This document shows, in pieces, positions 17,710-26,528 of a stretch of 64,000 bases of DNA (the first letter of the stretch is position 1; every line of letters begins with the position of its first letter). Position numbers and translations under genes: made by a program. The stretch comes from Pseudomonas sp. ANT_H4 (GTDB lineage: Bacteria > Pseudomonadota > Gammaproteobacteria > Pseudomonadales > Pseudomonadaceae). The stretch spans positions 62,001 through 126,000 of the forward strand of contig NZ_VOBG01000001.1 in the NCBI RefSeq assembly GCF_008369295.1, given 5' to 3'. Under the pieces are notes generated by a model that saw only the letters and a program-made list of their open reading frames with translations, was not told where the DNA came from and made no database searches.

Positions 17710-18750
17710 ATGACCGACAAGAGCCAACAATTCGCCAGCGACAACTATTCCGGCATCTGCCCTGAAGCCTGGGCCGCGATGGAACTGGCCAACCAGGGCC
17801 ATCAGCGCGCCTATGGCGATGATGAGTGGACCCACCGCGCCGCCGACGGTTTCCGCAAACTATTCGAAACCGACTGCGAAGTATTCTTCGCCTTCAACGG
17901 CACGGCGGCCAACTCCCTGGCGCTGTCTTCACTGTGCCAGAGCTACCATAGCGTGATTTGCTCGGAAACCGCCCACGTCGAAACCGACGAATGCGGCGCG
18001 CCGGAGTTTTTCTCCAACGGTTCCAAGCTGCTCACCGCCCGCACTGAAAACGGCAAGTTGACGCCTGAGTCGATCCGCGAGATCGCCCTCAAGCGCCAGG
18101 ATATCCACTATCCAAAACCACGCGTTGTGACCCTCACCCAAGCCACCGAAGTCGGCAGCGTCTACACCCCGGAAGAAATCCGCGCCATCAGCGTCACCTG
18201 CAAGGAACTGGGGCTGAACCTGCACATGGACGGCGCGCGCTTCTCCAACGCCTGCGCGTTCCTCGGCTGCTCGCCTGCGGACCTGACCTGGAAAGCCGGC
18301 GTCGACGTGCTGTGCTTTGGCGGTACCAAGAACGGCATGGCCGTGGGTGAGGCTATCCTGTTCTTCAACCACAAACTGGCCGAAGACTTCGACTATCGCT
18401 GCAAACAGGCTGGGCAACTGGCGTCGAAGATGCGCTTCCTCTCCGCGCCATGGGTCGGCCTGCTGGAAAACGACGCCTGGCTCAAACACGCCCGCCATGC
18501 CAACCACTGCGCGCAACTGCTCAGCAGCCTGGTGGCGGACATTCCTGGCGTTGAATTGATGTTCCCGGTGCAGGCCAACGGCGTGTTCCTGCAACTCTCG
18601 GAGCCGGCCATCGCCGCGCTGACGGCCAAGGGCTGGCGTTTCTACACCTTTATCGGCAAGGGCGGCGCGCGGTTCATGTGCGCGTGGGATACCGAAGAAG
18701 ATCGCGTGCGGGAACTGGCGGCGGATATTCGGGAAGTGATGGGCGCCTGA
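17710..18750 (+). CDS. ltaE: Low-specificity L-threonine aldolase
   Basis: 346 aa PLP enzyme of the beta-eliminating lyase family. Motifs: FASDNYSGICPEAW near the N-terminus, GTAANSLAL, LHMDGARFSNA, and the PLP lysine in FGGTKNGM. It interconverts threonine or allo-threonine with glycine and acetaldehyde, and linked the glycine pool here to the sox and gly genes. P. aeruginosa has a threonine aldolase gene in the same neighbourhood (recalled). Confidence 0.92.
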   Translation: MTDKSQQFASDNYSGICPEAWAAMELANQGHQRAYGDDEWTHRAADGFRKLFETDCEVFFAFNGTAANSLALSSLCQSYHSVICSETAHVETDECGAPEFFSNGSKLLTARTENGKLTPESIREIALKRQDIHYPKPRVVTLTQATEVGSVYTPEEIRAISVTCKELGLNLHMDGARFSNACAFLGCSPADLTWKAGVDVLCFGGTKNGMAVGEAILFFNHKLAEDFDYRCKQAGQLASKMRFLSAPWVGLLENDAWLKHARHANHCAQLLSSLVADIPGVELMFPVQANGVFLQLSEPAIAALTAKGWRFYTFIGKGGARFMCAWDTEEDRVRELAADIREVMGA

Positions 18751-18780
18751 GACGCTGATACACAGGGTAAAACTGGCCTC

Positions 18781-18810
18781 TGTGGCGAGCGGGCTTGCCT
18801 GCTCGCCACA
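18781..18810. repeat. Single REP palindrome between convergent genes
   Basis: TGTGGCGAGCGGGC... with its inverse about 10 bp later, forming one hairpin between the 3' ends of ltaE and gbcB. It may double as a terminator, though no T-run follows. Confidence 0.75.
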
Positions 18811-18833
18811 AGTGTTTGTGCACAACTTAGCGT

Positions 18834-19934
18834 TTAGAACTCGATACGTACGTCGCCTTTTGGCACGCTGCAGCACGACAGGATGTAGCCTTCAGCTTCA
18901 TCTTCCTCGGTGATCCCGCCGTTGTGCTCCATCTCGACTTCGCCGCCCAGCTTCATCACCTTGCAGGTCCCGCAAATCCCCATGCCGCAAGCTTTGGGGA
19001 TCAGCAGGCCGAGCTTGGCCGCAGCGGCGTGAACAGTCTCGCCCGGTGCCACGCGTATGCTCTTGCCGGAAGAAATGAACTCCACCTGATGCAGATCCGC
19101 CAGGGCGATTTCCGGTGCATCCGCCGCTTGTTCGGCTTGCTCCACCGCGTCGGCCCGGGCTTCCGGTGGCGTCGCACCGAAGGATTCCTCGTGGTAGCGG
19201 CTCATGTCGAAGCCGTTGACTTCCAGCAAGCGCTTGACTGCGTTCATGTACGGCGTGGGCCCGCAGCAGAAGACTTCCCGCTCCAGGAAGTCTGGCACCA
19301 TCAGTTCGAGCATTTTCTGATTCAGGTAACCGCGATAGCCGGCCCAGGGCTCGCCCAATCCGTGTTTTTCGCAAATCAGATGCAGGCTGAAGTTGTCGAT
19401 CCGCGACGCCATGTGCTCCAGCTCGCGGTGGTAAATGATGTCTTTCGGTGAACGGGCACTGTGGACAAACACCATGTCGACATTGGCGTTGGTGTCGTAA
19501 TACCAGCGCGCCATGGACATCACCGGGGTGATACCCACGCCACCGCTCAGATACAGCACTTTCGGGTTGGTGAAATCGATGGCGTTGAACAGCCCGACCG
19601 GCCCGTGCACCGCCAGCTCCTGGCCTTCGTGCAGGGTATCGTGCAACCAGTTGGAAACCCTGCCGCCCGGTACGCGCTTGATGGTCACCGAAAAGCTGTA
19701 GGGCACCGACGGTGAACTGGAAATGGTGTAGGAGCGCATGATCGGCTGGCCGTCGATTTCCAACTCCAGGGTGACGAACTGCCCGGGCTTGAAAAAGAAC
19801 AGGACCGGCTGGTCGGCCATAAAGCAGAAGGTGCGCACGTCCCAGGTTTCCTGGATGACTTTGACGCAACGGACGATGTGCCGACCATTGGCCCAGGTCT
19901 GGGTGGTGACCGGATTCAGGAAGCTGTTGGACAT
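18834..19934 (-). CDS. gbcB: Glycine betaine monooxygenase reductase component GbcB
   Basis: 366 aa. The start at 19934 gives MSNSFLNPVTTQTWANGRH. An FAD domain (MRSYTISSSPSV), an NAD domain (LYLSGGVGITPVMSMARWYY; FCCGPTPYMNAV) and a C-terminal plant-type 2Fe-2S ferredoxin (CGMGICGTCKVM, last Cys in ILSCCS) appear in order. A linker rich in Glu/Ala (about 255-280) joins the last two. It passes electrons from NAD(P)H to GbcA for N-demethylation of glycine betaine. Divergent from gbcA across a 283-bp shared promoter region. Confidence 0.95.
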   Translation of the reverse strand: MSNSFLNPVTTQTWANGRHIVRCVKVIQETWDVRTFCFMADQPVLFFFKPGQFVTLELEIDGQPIMRSYTISSSPSVPYSFSVTIKRVPGGRVSNWLHDTLHEGQELAVHGPVGLFNAIDFTNPKVLYLSGGVGITPVMSMARWYYDTNANVDMVFVHSARSPKDIIYHRELEHMASRIDNFSLHLICEKHGLGEPWAGYRGYLNQKMLELMVPDFLEREVFCCGPTPYMNAVKRLLEVNGFDMSRYHEESFGATPPEARADAVEQAEQAADAPEIALADLHQVEFISSGKSIRVAPGETVHAAAAKLGLLIPKACGMGICGTCKVMKLGGEVEMEHNGGITEEDEAEGYILSCCSVPKGDVRIEF

Positions 19935-20011
19935 GCTTGTTCTCCTTAGCCGTGTGCTCGGCCTGATGGTGGCGATTCTGCGTAACGCGCGAACCACCCA
20001 TTTACCTATCT

Positions 20012-20036
20012 GCGACATTCACATACTTATCGCGAC
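20012..20036 (-). promoter_or_regulatory. Candidate gbcB-side activator repeats
   Basis: On the minus strand GTCGCGATA is followed 20 bp later by GTCGCAGATA, upstream of gbcB. Direct repeats two helical turns apart are typical for AraC-family activators; GbdR is the expected protein. The assignment is inferred. Confidence 0.4.
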
Positions 20037-20060
20037 CAGCCCCATACCACGGGGGTTGCA

Positions 20061-20086
20061 CGTCGGGAACAGAGTGGGCCATGTCG
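20061..20086 (+). promoter_or_regulatory. Candidate gbcA-side activator repeats
   Basis: CGTCG (20061-20065) and TGTCG (20082-20086), 21 bp apart in direct orientation and about 130 bp before gbcA. Similar to the pairs at gbcB and sdaA/cbcX. Probable GbdR target by position. Confidence 0.4.
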
Positions 20087-20217
20087 CTAATGGATAAGGT
20101 TGCGGACAGCGCCGGCCCCACACTCGCTCCACATAAAGACGCTTTCTTTACGCCTTGCGCAGCACTAACCGTAGCCACTTTCGCCGGCCACCCAGAATGG
20201 CCATGAGGACACACACG

Positions 20218-21513
20218 ATGGACGTCACCGCAACCTTAAGCTTGGGCGATCCGCTGGAACCCGCACGCAAGGCCACCGCGCACATGTTGCAAGAGCGCGA
20301 GCGCACCTTTTCGCTGCCGCAGCCGTTTTACTCTGATGAGCGGCTGTTCGATATCGATATGCAGGAGATCTTCCAGAAAGAGTGGTTGATCGCCGGCATG
20401 ACCTGCGAAATCCCCAGCAAGGGCAACTACATCACCCTGCAAGTGGGCAAGAACCCGATCATCGTCATTCGCGGCGCCGACGGCGTGGTGCATGCCTTTC
20501 ACAACGTCTGCCGCCACCGCGGTTCGCGCTTGTGCACCAGCGACAAGGGCAAGGTGGCCAAGCTGGTCTGCCATTACCACCAGTGGACCTATGAGCTGGA
20601 CGGCCGCCTGCTGTTCGCTGGCACCGAGATGGGCGCCGACTTCGACATGAAGCAGTACGGCCTCAAGCCGGTAAGCGTGAAGACCGCTGGCGGTTATATC
20701 TTTATCAGCCTGTCGCAGAACCCACCGGCCATCGACGACTTCCTGTCGACCCTGAGCCATTACATGGAACCCTACGACATGGAAAACACCAAGGTGGCGA
20801 TTACCACCACCTTGGTCGAAAAAGCCAACTGGAAGCTGGTGTTGGAAAACAACCGCGAGTGCTACCACTGCAACGCCTCGCACCCGGAACTGTTGAAAAG
20901 CCTGCTGGAATGGGACGACGTCACCGACCCACGGGCCGACCAAGCGTTCAAGGACCACGTTGCCGCCTCGGCCGCTGCCTGGGATGCCGAGAAGATCCCT
21001 TACGCCCACGCCAGCTTCGGCTTGCGTAACCGTATCGTGCGCATGCCGCTGCTCAAGGGCACCGTGTCCATGACCCTCGACGGCAAGCAAGGCTGCAAGA
21101 AGCTGATGGGCCGCATCCAGAACCCAGACCTCGGTTCGATGCGCATCCTGCACCTGCCCCACTCGTGGAACCACTGCATGGGCGATCACATCATCGTCTT
21201 CACCGTGTGGCCGATCAGTGCCCAGGAAACCATGGTCACCACCAAGTGGATCGTCCACAAGGATGCTGTGGAAGGCGTGGACTACGACGTCGACCGCATG
21301 CGCCAGGTGTGGGACGCCACCAACAACCAGGACCGTCGTCTGGCGGAAGAGAACCAACGCGGGATCAACTCCACGGCGTACCAGCCTGGGCCGTATTCCA
21401 AGACCTATGAGTTTGGTGTGGTGAACTTTGTGGATTGGTACAGCGAGCGGATGCTGAGCAACCTGGGGGCGGCGCCGGCGCCGTACTTGAAAGGCGTTGC
21501 TGTGCACGAATAA
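20218..21513 (+). CDS. gbcA: Glycine betaine monooxygenase oxygenase component GbcA
   Basis: 431 aa Rieske non-heme iron oxygenase. Start chosen at 20218 (MDVTATLSLGDPLEPARK) after GAGGA. Rieske ligands Cys98/His100 (CRHRG) and Cys118/His121 (CHYHQW). Catalytic-iron histidines in NRECYHCNASHPEL (about His217 and His222). It removes one methyl group of glycine betaine as formaldehyde, giving dimethylglycine, with electrons from GbcB. A longer reading from 20155 has no family support. Confidence 0.95.
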   Translation: MDVTATLSLGDPLEPARKATAHMLQERERTFSLPQPFYSDERLFDIDMQEIFQKEWLIAGMTCEIPSKGNYITLQVGKNPIIVIRGADGVVHAFHNVCRHRGSRLCTSDKGKVAKLVCHYHQWTYELDGRLLFAGTEMGADFDMKQYGLKPVSVKTAGGYIFISLSQNPPAIDDFLSTLSHYMEPYDMENTKVAITTTLVEKANWKLVLENNRECYHCNASHPELLKSLLEWDDVTDPRADQAFKDHVAASAAAWDAEKIPYAHASFGLRNRIVRMPLLKGTVSMTLDGKQGCKKLMGRIQNPDLGSMRILHLPHSWNHCMGDHIIVFTVWPISAQETMVTTKWIVHKDAVEGVDYDVDRMRQVWDATNNQDRRLAEENQRGINSTAYQPGPYSKTYEFGVVNFVDWYSERMLSNLGAAPAPYLKGVAVHE

Positions 21514-21520
21514 AACCGCT

Positions 21521-21619
21521 TGTAGGAGCGAGCTTGCTCGCGAAGGACTTGAGAGCGCCGCATTCACTCAGGATGCCCGCGTCATCGTTAGCGTCCATCG
21601 CGAGCAAGCTTGCTCCTAC
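21521..21619. repeat. REPIN (TGTAGGAGCGAGCTTGCTCGCG type)
   Basis: Inverted REP pair directly after gbcA; the right arm has a small change (AAGCTTGCTCC). Confidence 0.85.
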
Positions 21620-22261
21620 AGAAGCCCTCGCTGTACAAAAATCAACCGACAGCCTTGAAGCCCTTAACCGCCCCGCCCTCCAGCCATCCCCTAACAACTT
21701 ATCCACAGAGCCACCCACAGTAATTGTGGGCAACTGCGCTTTTCTCTCGAAATAAACTCAAGAAAATCCGTGACTTATTCAAAGTTATGGATTTTATCCA
21801 ATATTGATCATTTTTTGATCTAAAGCCTGAGCGCCACGTTTCATATGGCCTACAGAGGAACGCGAACACCTTATCCACAGAAGCGCCAACAGACTTTGGG
21901 GGCAACTTTGGTCTATCTGTGGAAAACCGTCCACTGCCTCGAAAAATCGAGGCGTTGAGAGGAGATTCAAGCTGAAATGACGATTTTGATCATATTTTGA
22001 TCAGATCACTGAAAGCCTTTATCTATAAGGGCTGTAGTGGATAGCAAACATCTTATCCACAGAAGCACCAACAGACTTTGGGGCAACTCTGCGCTGGACA
22101 TTTTCCTTATCCACAGAAAAACCCAAGGAAAAACCGTCAGTTAGGTTGGTTATTTTTCGTACAGAGGGCTACAGGGCTTGATTTACATGGGGTGCGGACA
22201 ACCGCGAACAGGTTATCCACAGCTCGGCCAACAGAGATTGTGGGTAACCCCACAAATCTCC

Positions 22262-22361
22262 TGTAGGAGCGAGCTTGCTCGCGAAGAACGTCAACGATAA
22301 CGCAGCGTGTCAGGTTTAACGCGCAGGTCTCAGGTTCTTCGCGAGCAAGCTCGCTCCTACA
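22262..22361. repeat. REPIN (TGTAGGAGCGAGCTTGCTCGCG type)
   Basis: Inverted REP pair ending 10 bp from the etfB stop codon; closes the tandem-repeat segment. Confidence 0.85.
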
Positions 22362-22370
22362 GAGGAGGGC

Positions 22371-23141
22371 TTAGCGAACGACTCCTTCCTCGATCAGCAG
22401 CTTGAGAATGGCTTGGGCGCCGTCTTCGGGGCTGACACCCTTGAGCACCTGCCCACCGCCACCGCTGGCCTTGGCCGTCGCCGCCTTCATGCGATCTGCA
22501 CCGCTCTTGGCCTTGATCACCTTCAAGCGCTTGGGCCGAGGCTTCGCCGGTTGCAGCACAGCACCTGAGAATAACTCATCGTCCAGCACCTGCACCTCGT
22601 GAGCTTCCAGCAACCCGCGCTGGGCCGGGCCATAGGCACTTTGCCGTGGTTTGGGCGCAGCGTTATCCACCGTGGCAAGAAACGGCAAACGCACCTTCAG
22701 GCGCCGCCGCTGGCCACGGGGCAGCGCTTGCAGCACATGGGCCACGCCACCGTCGATGGACTCCACCAGGGCCAGGCCGACAATCAGCGGCCAGCCCAGT
22801 TGCTCGGCCAGCAGGAACGGCAACATCCCGGAACCTTCACCGGTCTCCGCCTGGCTGCCGGTCAGCACCACCTGGGCGCCAGCATCGCGCAGGTAATCGC
22901 TGAGGGCTGGCAGTGTGTCAGCGCCAGCGGGTTGTTCCAGCACATGCAGCTGTTCCAATCCCATGCCCAGGTAGGCGCGCAGGGTGGGTTCCGCAATATC
23001 ACCGGCATGCAGCACTTGCAGGTTATTCCCAGCCAGCTGCAACCCCAGTTCCACGGCGCGGGCATCCTGTTCAGCCCGGCGTGGCCGGCCTGAAGTCGGG
23101 TGGGCGCCGATGGACACCAGGCTGATTACGTTGGTTGTCAT
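22371..23141 (-). CDS. etfB: Electron transfer flavoprotein beta subunit of the dimethylglycine pathway
   Basis: 256 aa from the ATG at 23141; AAGGA lies about 7 bp before it, whereas the ATG at 23147 nearly touches it. ETF-beta fold: SIGAHPTSGRPRRAEQDARAVELGL, then DAGAQVVLTGSQAETGEGSGMLPFLLAEQLGWP, which is the AMP/flavin region. A Lys/Ala/Gly-rich stretch (about 205-235) precedes the C-terminus. With EtfA it should take electrons from DgcA/DgcB. This pair differs from the housekeeping etfBA. It follows etfA after 15 bp. Confidence 0.88.
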   Translation of the reverse strand: MTTNVISLVSIGAHPTSGRPRRAEQDARAVELGLQLAGNNLQVLHAGDIAEPTLRAYLGMGLEQLHVLEQPAGADTLPALSDYLRDAGAQVVLTGSQAETGEGSGMLPFLLAEQLGWPLIVGLALVESIDGGVAHVLQALPRGQRRRLKVRLPFLATVDNAAPKPRQSAYGPAQRGLLEAHEVQVLDDELFSGAVLQPAKPRPKRLKVIKAKSGADRMKAATAKASGGGGQVLKGVSPEDGAQAILKLLIEEGVVR

Positions 23142-23156
23142 GGCCATATCCTTTGC

Positions 23157-24377
23157 TTAAGCCGCATCGCGCTTGGCGCCGTTGCGGTAGGCCTCGACCG
23201 CAACGATCAAGGCTTGCAGAATCGCGGCGCTTTCGCCGATCACCGACAAGTCGGCACGCTTGATCATGTCGCAACCGGGGTCGAGATTGATCGCCACCAC
23301 CTTGTCGCAGGCACCGATGCCTTGCAGGTGCTGGATCGCCCCGGAGATCCCCACGGCCACGTACACCCGCGCAGTGACCCAAGTGCCGCTGGCGCCAACC
23401 TGGCGATCACGGGCCATAAAGCCGTCGTCCACCGCCACCCGCGACGCGCCTTCGGTAGCGCCCAGAGCAGCTGCGGCCTGGTGGAACAGCGCCCAATCCT
23501 TGACCCCGTTGCCACCGGAGAAAATAAATTCTGCCTCAGCCATGGGAATCGCTGCCGGGTCCACCGCCACCGCGCCAAGATCTTCGATACGCGGCAAGCT
23601 GCGCGCCAGGCTTGCGGATAACTCCACGGGCAATACTTCGTGACGTGTTTCGCTGACGGGTTCGGCGCACTCCACTGCGGCCAAAATCATTCGTGGCAGT
23701 GGTCTCGCCAGGTCTTCCTGACCAGCTCCGGCGCGGCCGATACACTCCTGGCCCTTGATCTGCCACACGCGCGTTGCCGGGCGTTCCTTGAGGCTCGCGG
23801 CAAACCGTCGGCCCAGTTCACCGCCACCGGTTCGGCTGTCAGGCAGCAACCAATGGCGCGGGTTGAACTGGTTATCCACAGCCCGCAGGCCCTGGACCCT
23901 TTGCTCCGGTGAATAACCGTCGAATTCATGACCTTCCAGCACCAGTAGTCGGTCGACACCCGCTGTGGCAAAAGCGTTTTCCTTATGTTCGCCAAACACC
24001 ACAGCCAACACCGCACCGTCGTTGCCGGCCAACTGCCGGGCCAGGCCCAGCAAGTCGCGGTCGTGGCTGCTCAGGCGGCCGCCGACCATGTCCGGCACCA
24101 CGTTGATGTAGAACGCAGGTGCAGCCACCTGATGCAGCGGCAATTGCACTTGCACCGCCGCCGAACGCTTGGCCGCGCCGCCTTGCTGGGCGCCACTGCG
24201 GTCGATGCGCTTGATGCCGTTGGGGCCGATAAACCCGACGCCATGCACGTTCTTGCGGATGACCCCGTTGGGCCCCATCCAACTGTGTTGTACCGGCTGC
24301 ATCGCCGCGTGCAGCGGGTGCAGGCGGTTACGGGCGATCCATTCGGCCCGTGGGTCGCGGCGGATAATGTCGCTCAT
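23157..24377 (-). CDS. etfA: Electron transfer flavoprotein alpha subunit with N-terminal extension
   Basis: 406 aa, some 90 residues longer than housekeeping EtfA. The extension holds two GPNG motifs (WMGPNGVIRKNVHGVGFIGP and NGIKRIDRSG). The C-terminal FAD domain has FIFSGGNGVKDW, VAVDDGFMARDRQVGASG, VYVAVGISGAIQHLQG and CDKVVAINLDPGCDMIKRADL, the classic ETF-alpha signature. The start overlaps the dgcB stop as ATGA. It likely forms the electron acceptor of dimethylglycine demethylase. Confidence 0.9.
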   Translation of the reverse strand: MSDIIRRDPRAEWIARNRLHPLHAAMQPVQHSWMGPNGVIRKNVHGVGFIGPNGIKRIDRSGAQQGGAAKRSAAVQVQLPLHQVAAPAFYINVVPDMVGGRLSSHDRDLLGLARQLAGNDGAVLAVVFGEHKENAFATAGVDRLLVLEGHEFDGYSPEQRVQGLRAVDNQFNPRHWLLPDSRTGGGELGRRFAASLKERPATRVWQIKGQECIGRAGAGQEDLARPLPRMILAAVECAEPVSETRHEVLPVELSASLARSLPRIEDLGAVAVDPAAIPMAEAEFIFSGGNGVKDWALFHQAAAALGATEGASRVAVDDGFMARDRQVGASGTWVTARVYVAVGISGAIQHLQGIGACDKVVAINLDPGCDMIKRADLSVIGESAAILQALIVAVEAYRNGAKRDAA

Positions 24378-26320
24378 CAATGCACCTCCACGGGTTCGCG
24401 CTTGATCGGTGATTTGGCAGGCGCAGCGTCTTCCAGCAAGGCGTCGGCCACCAGCTCGGCGATGTCTTTGATCAATGGGCGAGGTTCGACGACACCTTCA
24501 AACATCGCTGTGCACTGTGGACAACCCACGGCCACCAGCTCGGCGCCGGTTTCGCGGATGTCTTCCATGCGCATATCGGGAATCCGCTGTTTGCCGGGAA
24601 TATCAGTAATCGGCGCACCGCCACCGCCACCGCAGCAGCGCGAACGAAAGCCCGAGCGTTGCATTTCCTTGACCTCGACCCCCAGCGCCCGCAGCACTTG
24701 GCGCGGCGCCTCGTACTCGCCGTTGTAGCGGCCCAGATAGCACGGGTCGTGATAGGTCACGCTGTTACCTTTGTGCTGGCCCAGGTTAAGGGCGCCAGCG
24801 TCAATCAGCTCGGCCATGTAGGTGCTGTGGTGCTGGACGAGGTAGTTGCCATCGAAGGCGCCGTATTCGTTTTTCAGCACATGAAAACTGTGGGGATCGC
24901 AGGTAACGATGCGCTTGAAGCTGTATTTGGCCAGGGTCTGGATATTGCGCGCGGCCAACAACTGGAAGGTCGCTTCATCGCCCAGACGACGGGCCACATC
25001 GCCGCTGTCGCGCTCTTCAAGGCCCAGCACCGCGAAGTCGACCTTGGCCGCTTTCAGCACTTTGACAAAGGCGCGCAGGGTGCGCTGGTTGCGCATGTCG
25101 AAGGCACCGTCGCCGACCCAAAACAGCACGTCGGTGGTTTTCTTGTCGCTGAGCAGCGGCAGGTTCAAATCCGCCGCCCAATTCATCCGCCCACCAGGGG
25201 CAAAGCCCCCAGGGTTGTCGGTGGCAATCAGGTTTTCCAGGACTTCGGCGCCCTTGTTCGGCGTCGCGCCCTTTTCCAGGGTGAGGTAGCGGCGCATGTC
25301 GACGATGGCGTCCACGTGCTCGATCATCATCGGGCACTCTTCCACGCAGGCGCGGCAGGTGGTGCAGGACCATAGGGTCTCAGCGTCCACCAGGCCATTG
25401 ACGATCGGTTGATGGGGGTTGCCGCTGTGTACGCCTACTGGCTTGCCTGGGTACGGGCTGCCGGCGAACTTCGCGTCGGTGCCGCCGGCCAGGCCGACGA
25501 CCATGTCTTGGATGAGTTTTTTCGGGTTCAACGGTTGGCCGGCGGCGAACGCCGGGCAGGCGGCTTCGCACTTGCCGCACTGCACGCAGGCATCGAAACC
25601 CAGCAGCTGGTTCCAGGTGAAATCCTTGGGTTTTTCCACGCCCAGCGGCGCGGTTTTATCGGTCAGATCCAAAGGTTTCAAGCCAGTGGAACGGCCACCG
25701 CCAAAGCGCTCGGCGCGACGGTGCCAGGCCAGGTGCAAGGCACCGGCGAAGGCATGTTTCATCGGCCCGCCCCAGGTCATGCCGAAGAACATTTCCGATA
25801 CGCCCCACAGCACGCCCAGGCCGAGCAGAGCCGCCAGCAGCCAGCCGCCGAAATCGGCAGGCAGAATCCCGGCCACTGGCAGGGTCACCAGGAAGAAGCT
25901 CACCGAGAACGCCATCAGGCTTTTCGGCAAGCGCATCCACGGGCCTTTCGACAGGCGCGATGGCGGGTTGCGACGGCGCAGGTAGACAAAGCTCGCGCCG
26001 ACGAACATCAACACCGAGGCCAGCAACAAGGCGTAGCCGAGGATACGGTTATGCAGGCCGAAACCATGCACCAGGATCGCCAGCAGCGCCGACAGCACAA
26101 AGCCCAACGCTGTGGCGACGTGGGTGTTGGCGATGTACTTATCGCGGGCGACCACATGGTGCAGGTCGACCATGTAGCGCTTGGGCATAGCCAGCAGGCC
26201 GCCGATCAAGTCGACCTTGGACGAACGGCCGCGTCGCCACATGTTCCCCCGCCGTAGCGCGCCGAGGACGGCAAGGCCCAGGGCAGCAAAGAGCAGGATG
26301 GGAAGAAGGGTGTTCAACAT
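24377..26320 (-). CDS. dgcB: Dimethylglycine demethylase subunit DgcB (membrane Fe-S protein)
   Basis: 647 aa. Transmembrane helices at about 3-20, 68-90, 93-115, 137-155 and 160-180. Two ferredoxin motifs: Cys245/248/251/255 (CVQCGKCEAACP) and Cys319/322/325/329 (CTTCRACVEECP). CCG heterodisulfide-reductase-type domains follow (HDPCYLGRYN; RSRCCGGGGGAP). It probably carries electrons from DgcA toward EtfAB or the quinone pool in the inner membrane. Separated from dgcA by a REPIN-containing gap of 208 bp; overlaps etfA by ATGA. Confidence 0.92.
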   Translation of the reverse strand: MLNTLLPILLFAALGLAVLGALRRGNMWRRGRSSKVDLIGGLLAMPKRYMVDLHHVVARDKYIANTHVATALGFVLSALLAILVHGFGLHNRILGYALLLASVLMFVGASFVYLRRRNPPSRLSKGPWMRLPKSLMAFSVSFFLVTLPVAGILPADFGGWLLAALLGLGVLWGVSEMFFGMTWGGPMKHAFAGALHLAWHRRAERFGGGRSTGLKPLDLTDKTAPLGVEKPKDFTWNQLLGFDACVQCGKCEAACPAFAAGQPLNPKKLIQDMVVGLAGGTDAKFAGSPYPGKPVGVHSGNPHQPIVNGLVDAETLWSCTTCRACVEECPMMIEHVDAIVDMRRYLTLEKGATPNKGAEVLENLIATDNPGGFAPGGRMNWAADLNLPLLSDKKTTDVLFWVGDGAFDMRNQRTLRAFVKVLKAAKVDFAVLGLEERDSGDVARRLGDEATFQLLAARNIQTLAKYSFKRIVTCDPHSFHVLKNEYGAFDGNYLVQHHSTYMAELIDAGALNLGQHKGNSVTYHDPCYLGRYNGEYEAPRQVLRALGVEVKEMQRSGFRSRCCGGGGGAPITDIPGKQRIPDMRMEDIRETGAELVAVGCPQCTAMFEGVVEPRPLIKDIAELVADALLEDAAPAKSPIKREPVEVH

Positions 26321-26378
26321 GGTGAAGCTCCCAAAGACCTCGGGGTCATGTGCAGGCCGGTGAAAGCCTGCACCTACT

Positions 26379-26509
26379 TGTGGCGAGGGGGCTTGCCCCC
26401 GTTGGGCTGCGAAGCGGCCCCAAATCAGCCAGCGCGGTGTATCAGGAAAACCGCATTGACCGGTTTACGACTGCTTCGCAGCCGAACGGGGGCAAGCCCC
26501 CTCGCCACA
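26379..26509. repeat. REPIN (TGTGGCGAGGGGGC type) between dgcA and dgcB
   Basis: Inverted REP pair within the presumed dgc operon, same family as at 9938 and 49704. Confidence 0.85.
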
Positions 26510-26528
26510 GGGTGAGCGTGGCAATCCT

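Larger units (their letters stand above)
21514..22370. repeat. 857-bp gene-free segment with degenerate ~170-bp tandem repeat
   Basis: No credible gene between the converging ends of gbcA and etfB. REPINs lie at both ends. Between them a core of about 42 bp starting TTATCCACAGA and continuing with CCAACAGA and TTTGGGGCAACT recurs at 21699, 21871, 22053 and 22213 (steps 172, 182, 160). An extra TTATCCACA lies at 22107. The first two units also share TTTTGATC-type palindromes about 105-110 bp in. TTATCCACA equals the DnaA-box consensus. It may belong to the tandem intergenic repeats known from fluorescent pseudomonads; function unknown. Confidence 0.7.

Noticed and set aside
20155..20217. Upstream extension of gbcA
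   Set aside because: The added residues have no family support and the ATG at 20218 has a suitable ribosome site.
21514..22370. Chromosomal or plasmid origin because of the TTATCCACA cluster
   Set aside because: No dnaA, repA or parAB genes nearby and no clear AT-rich unwinding element; gene order is normal chromosome interior.
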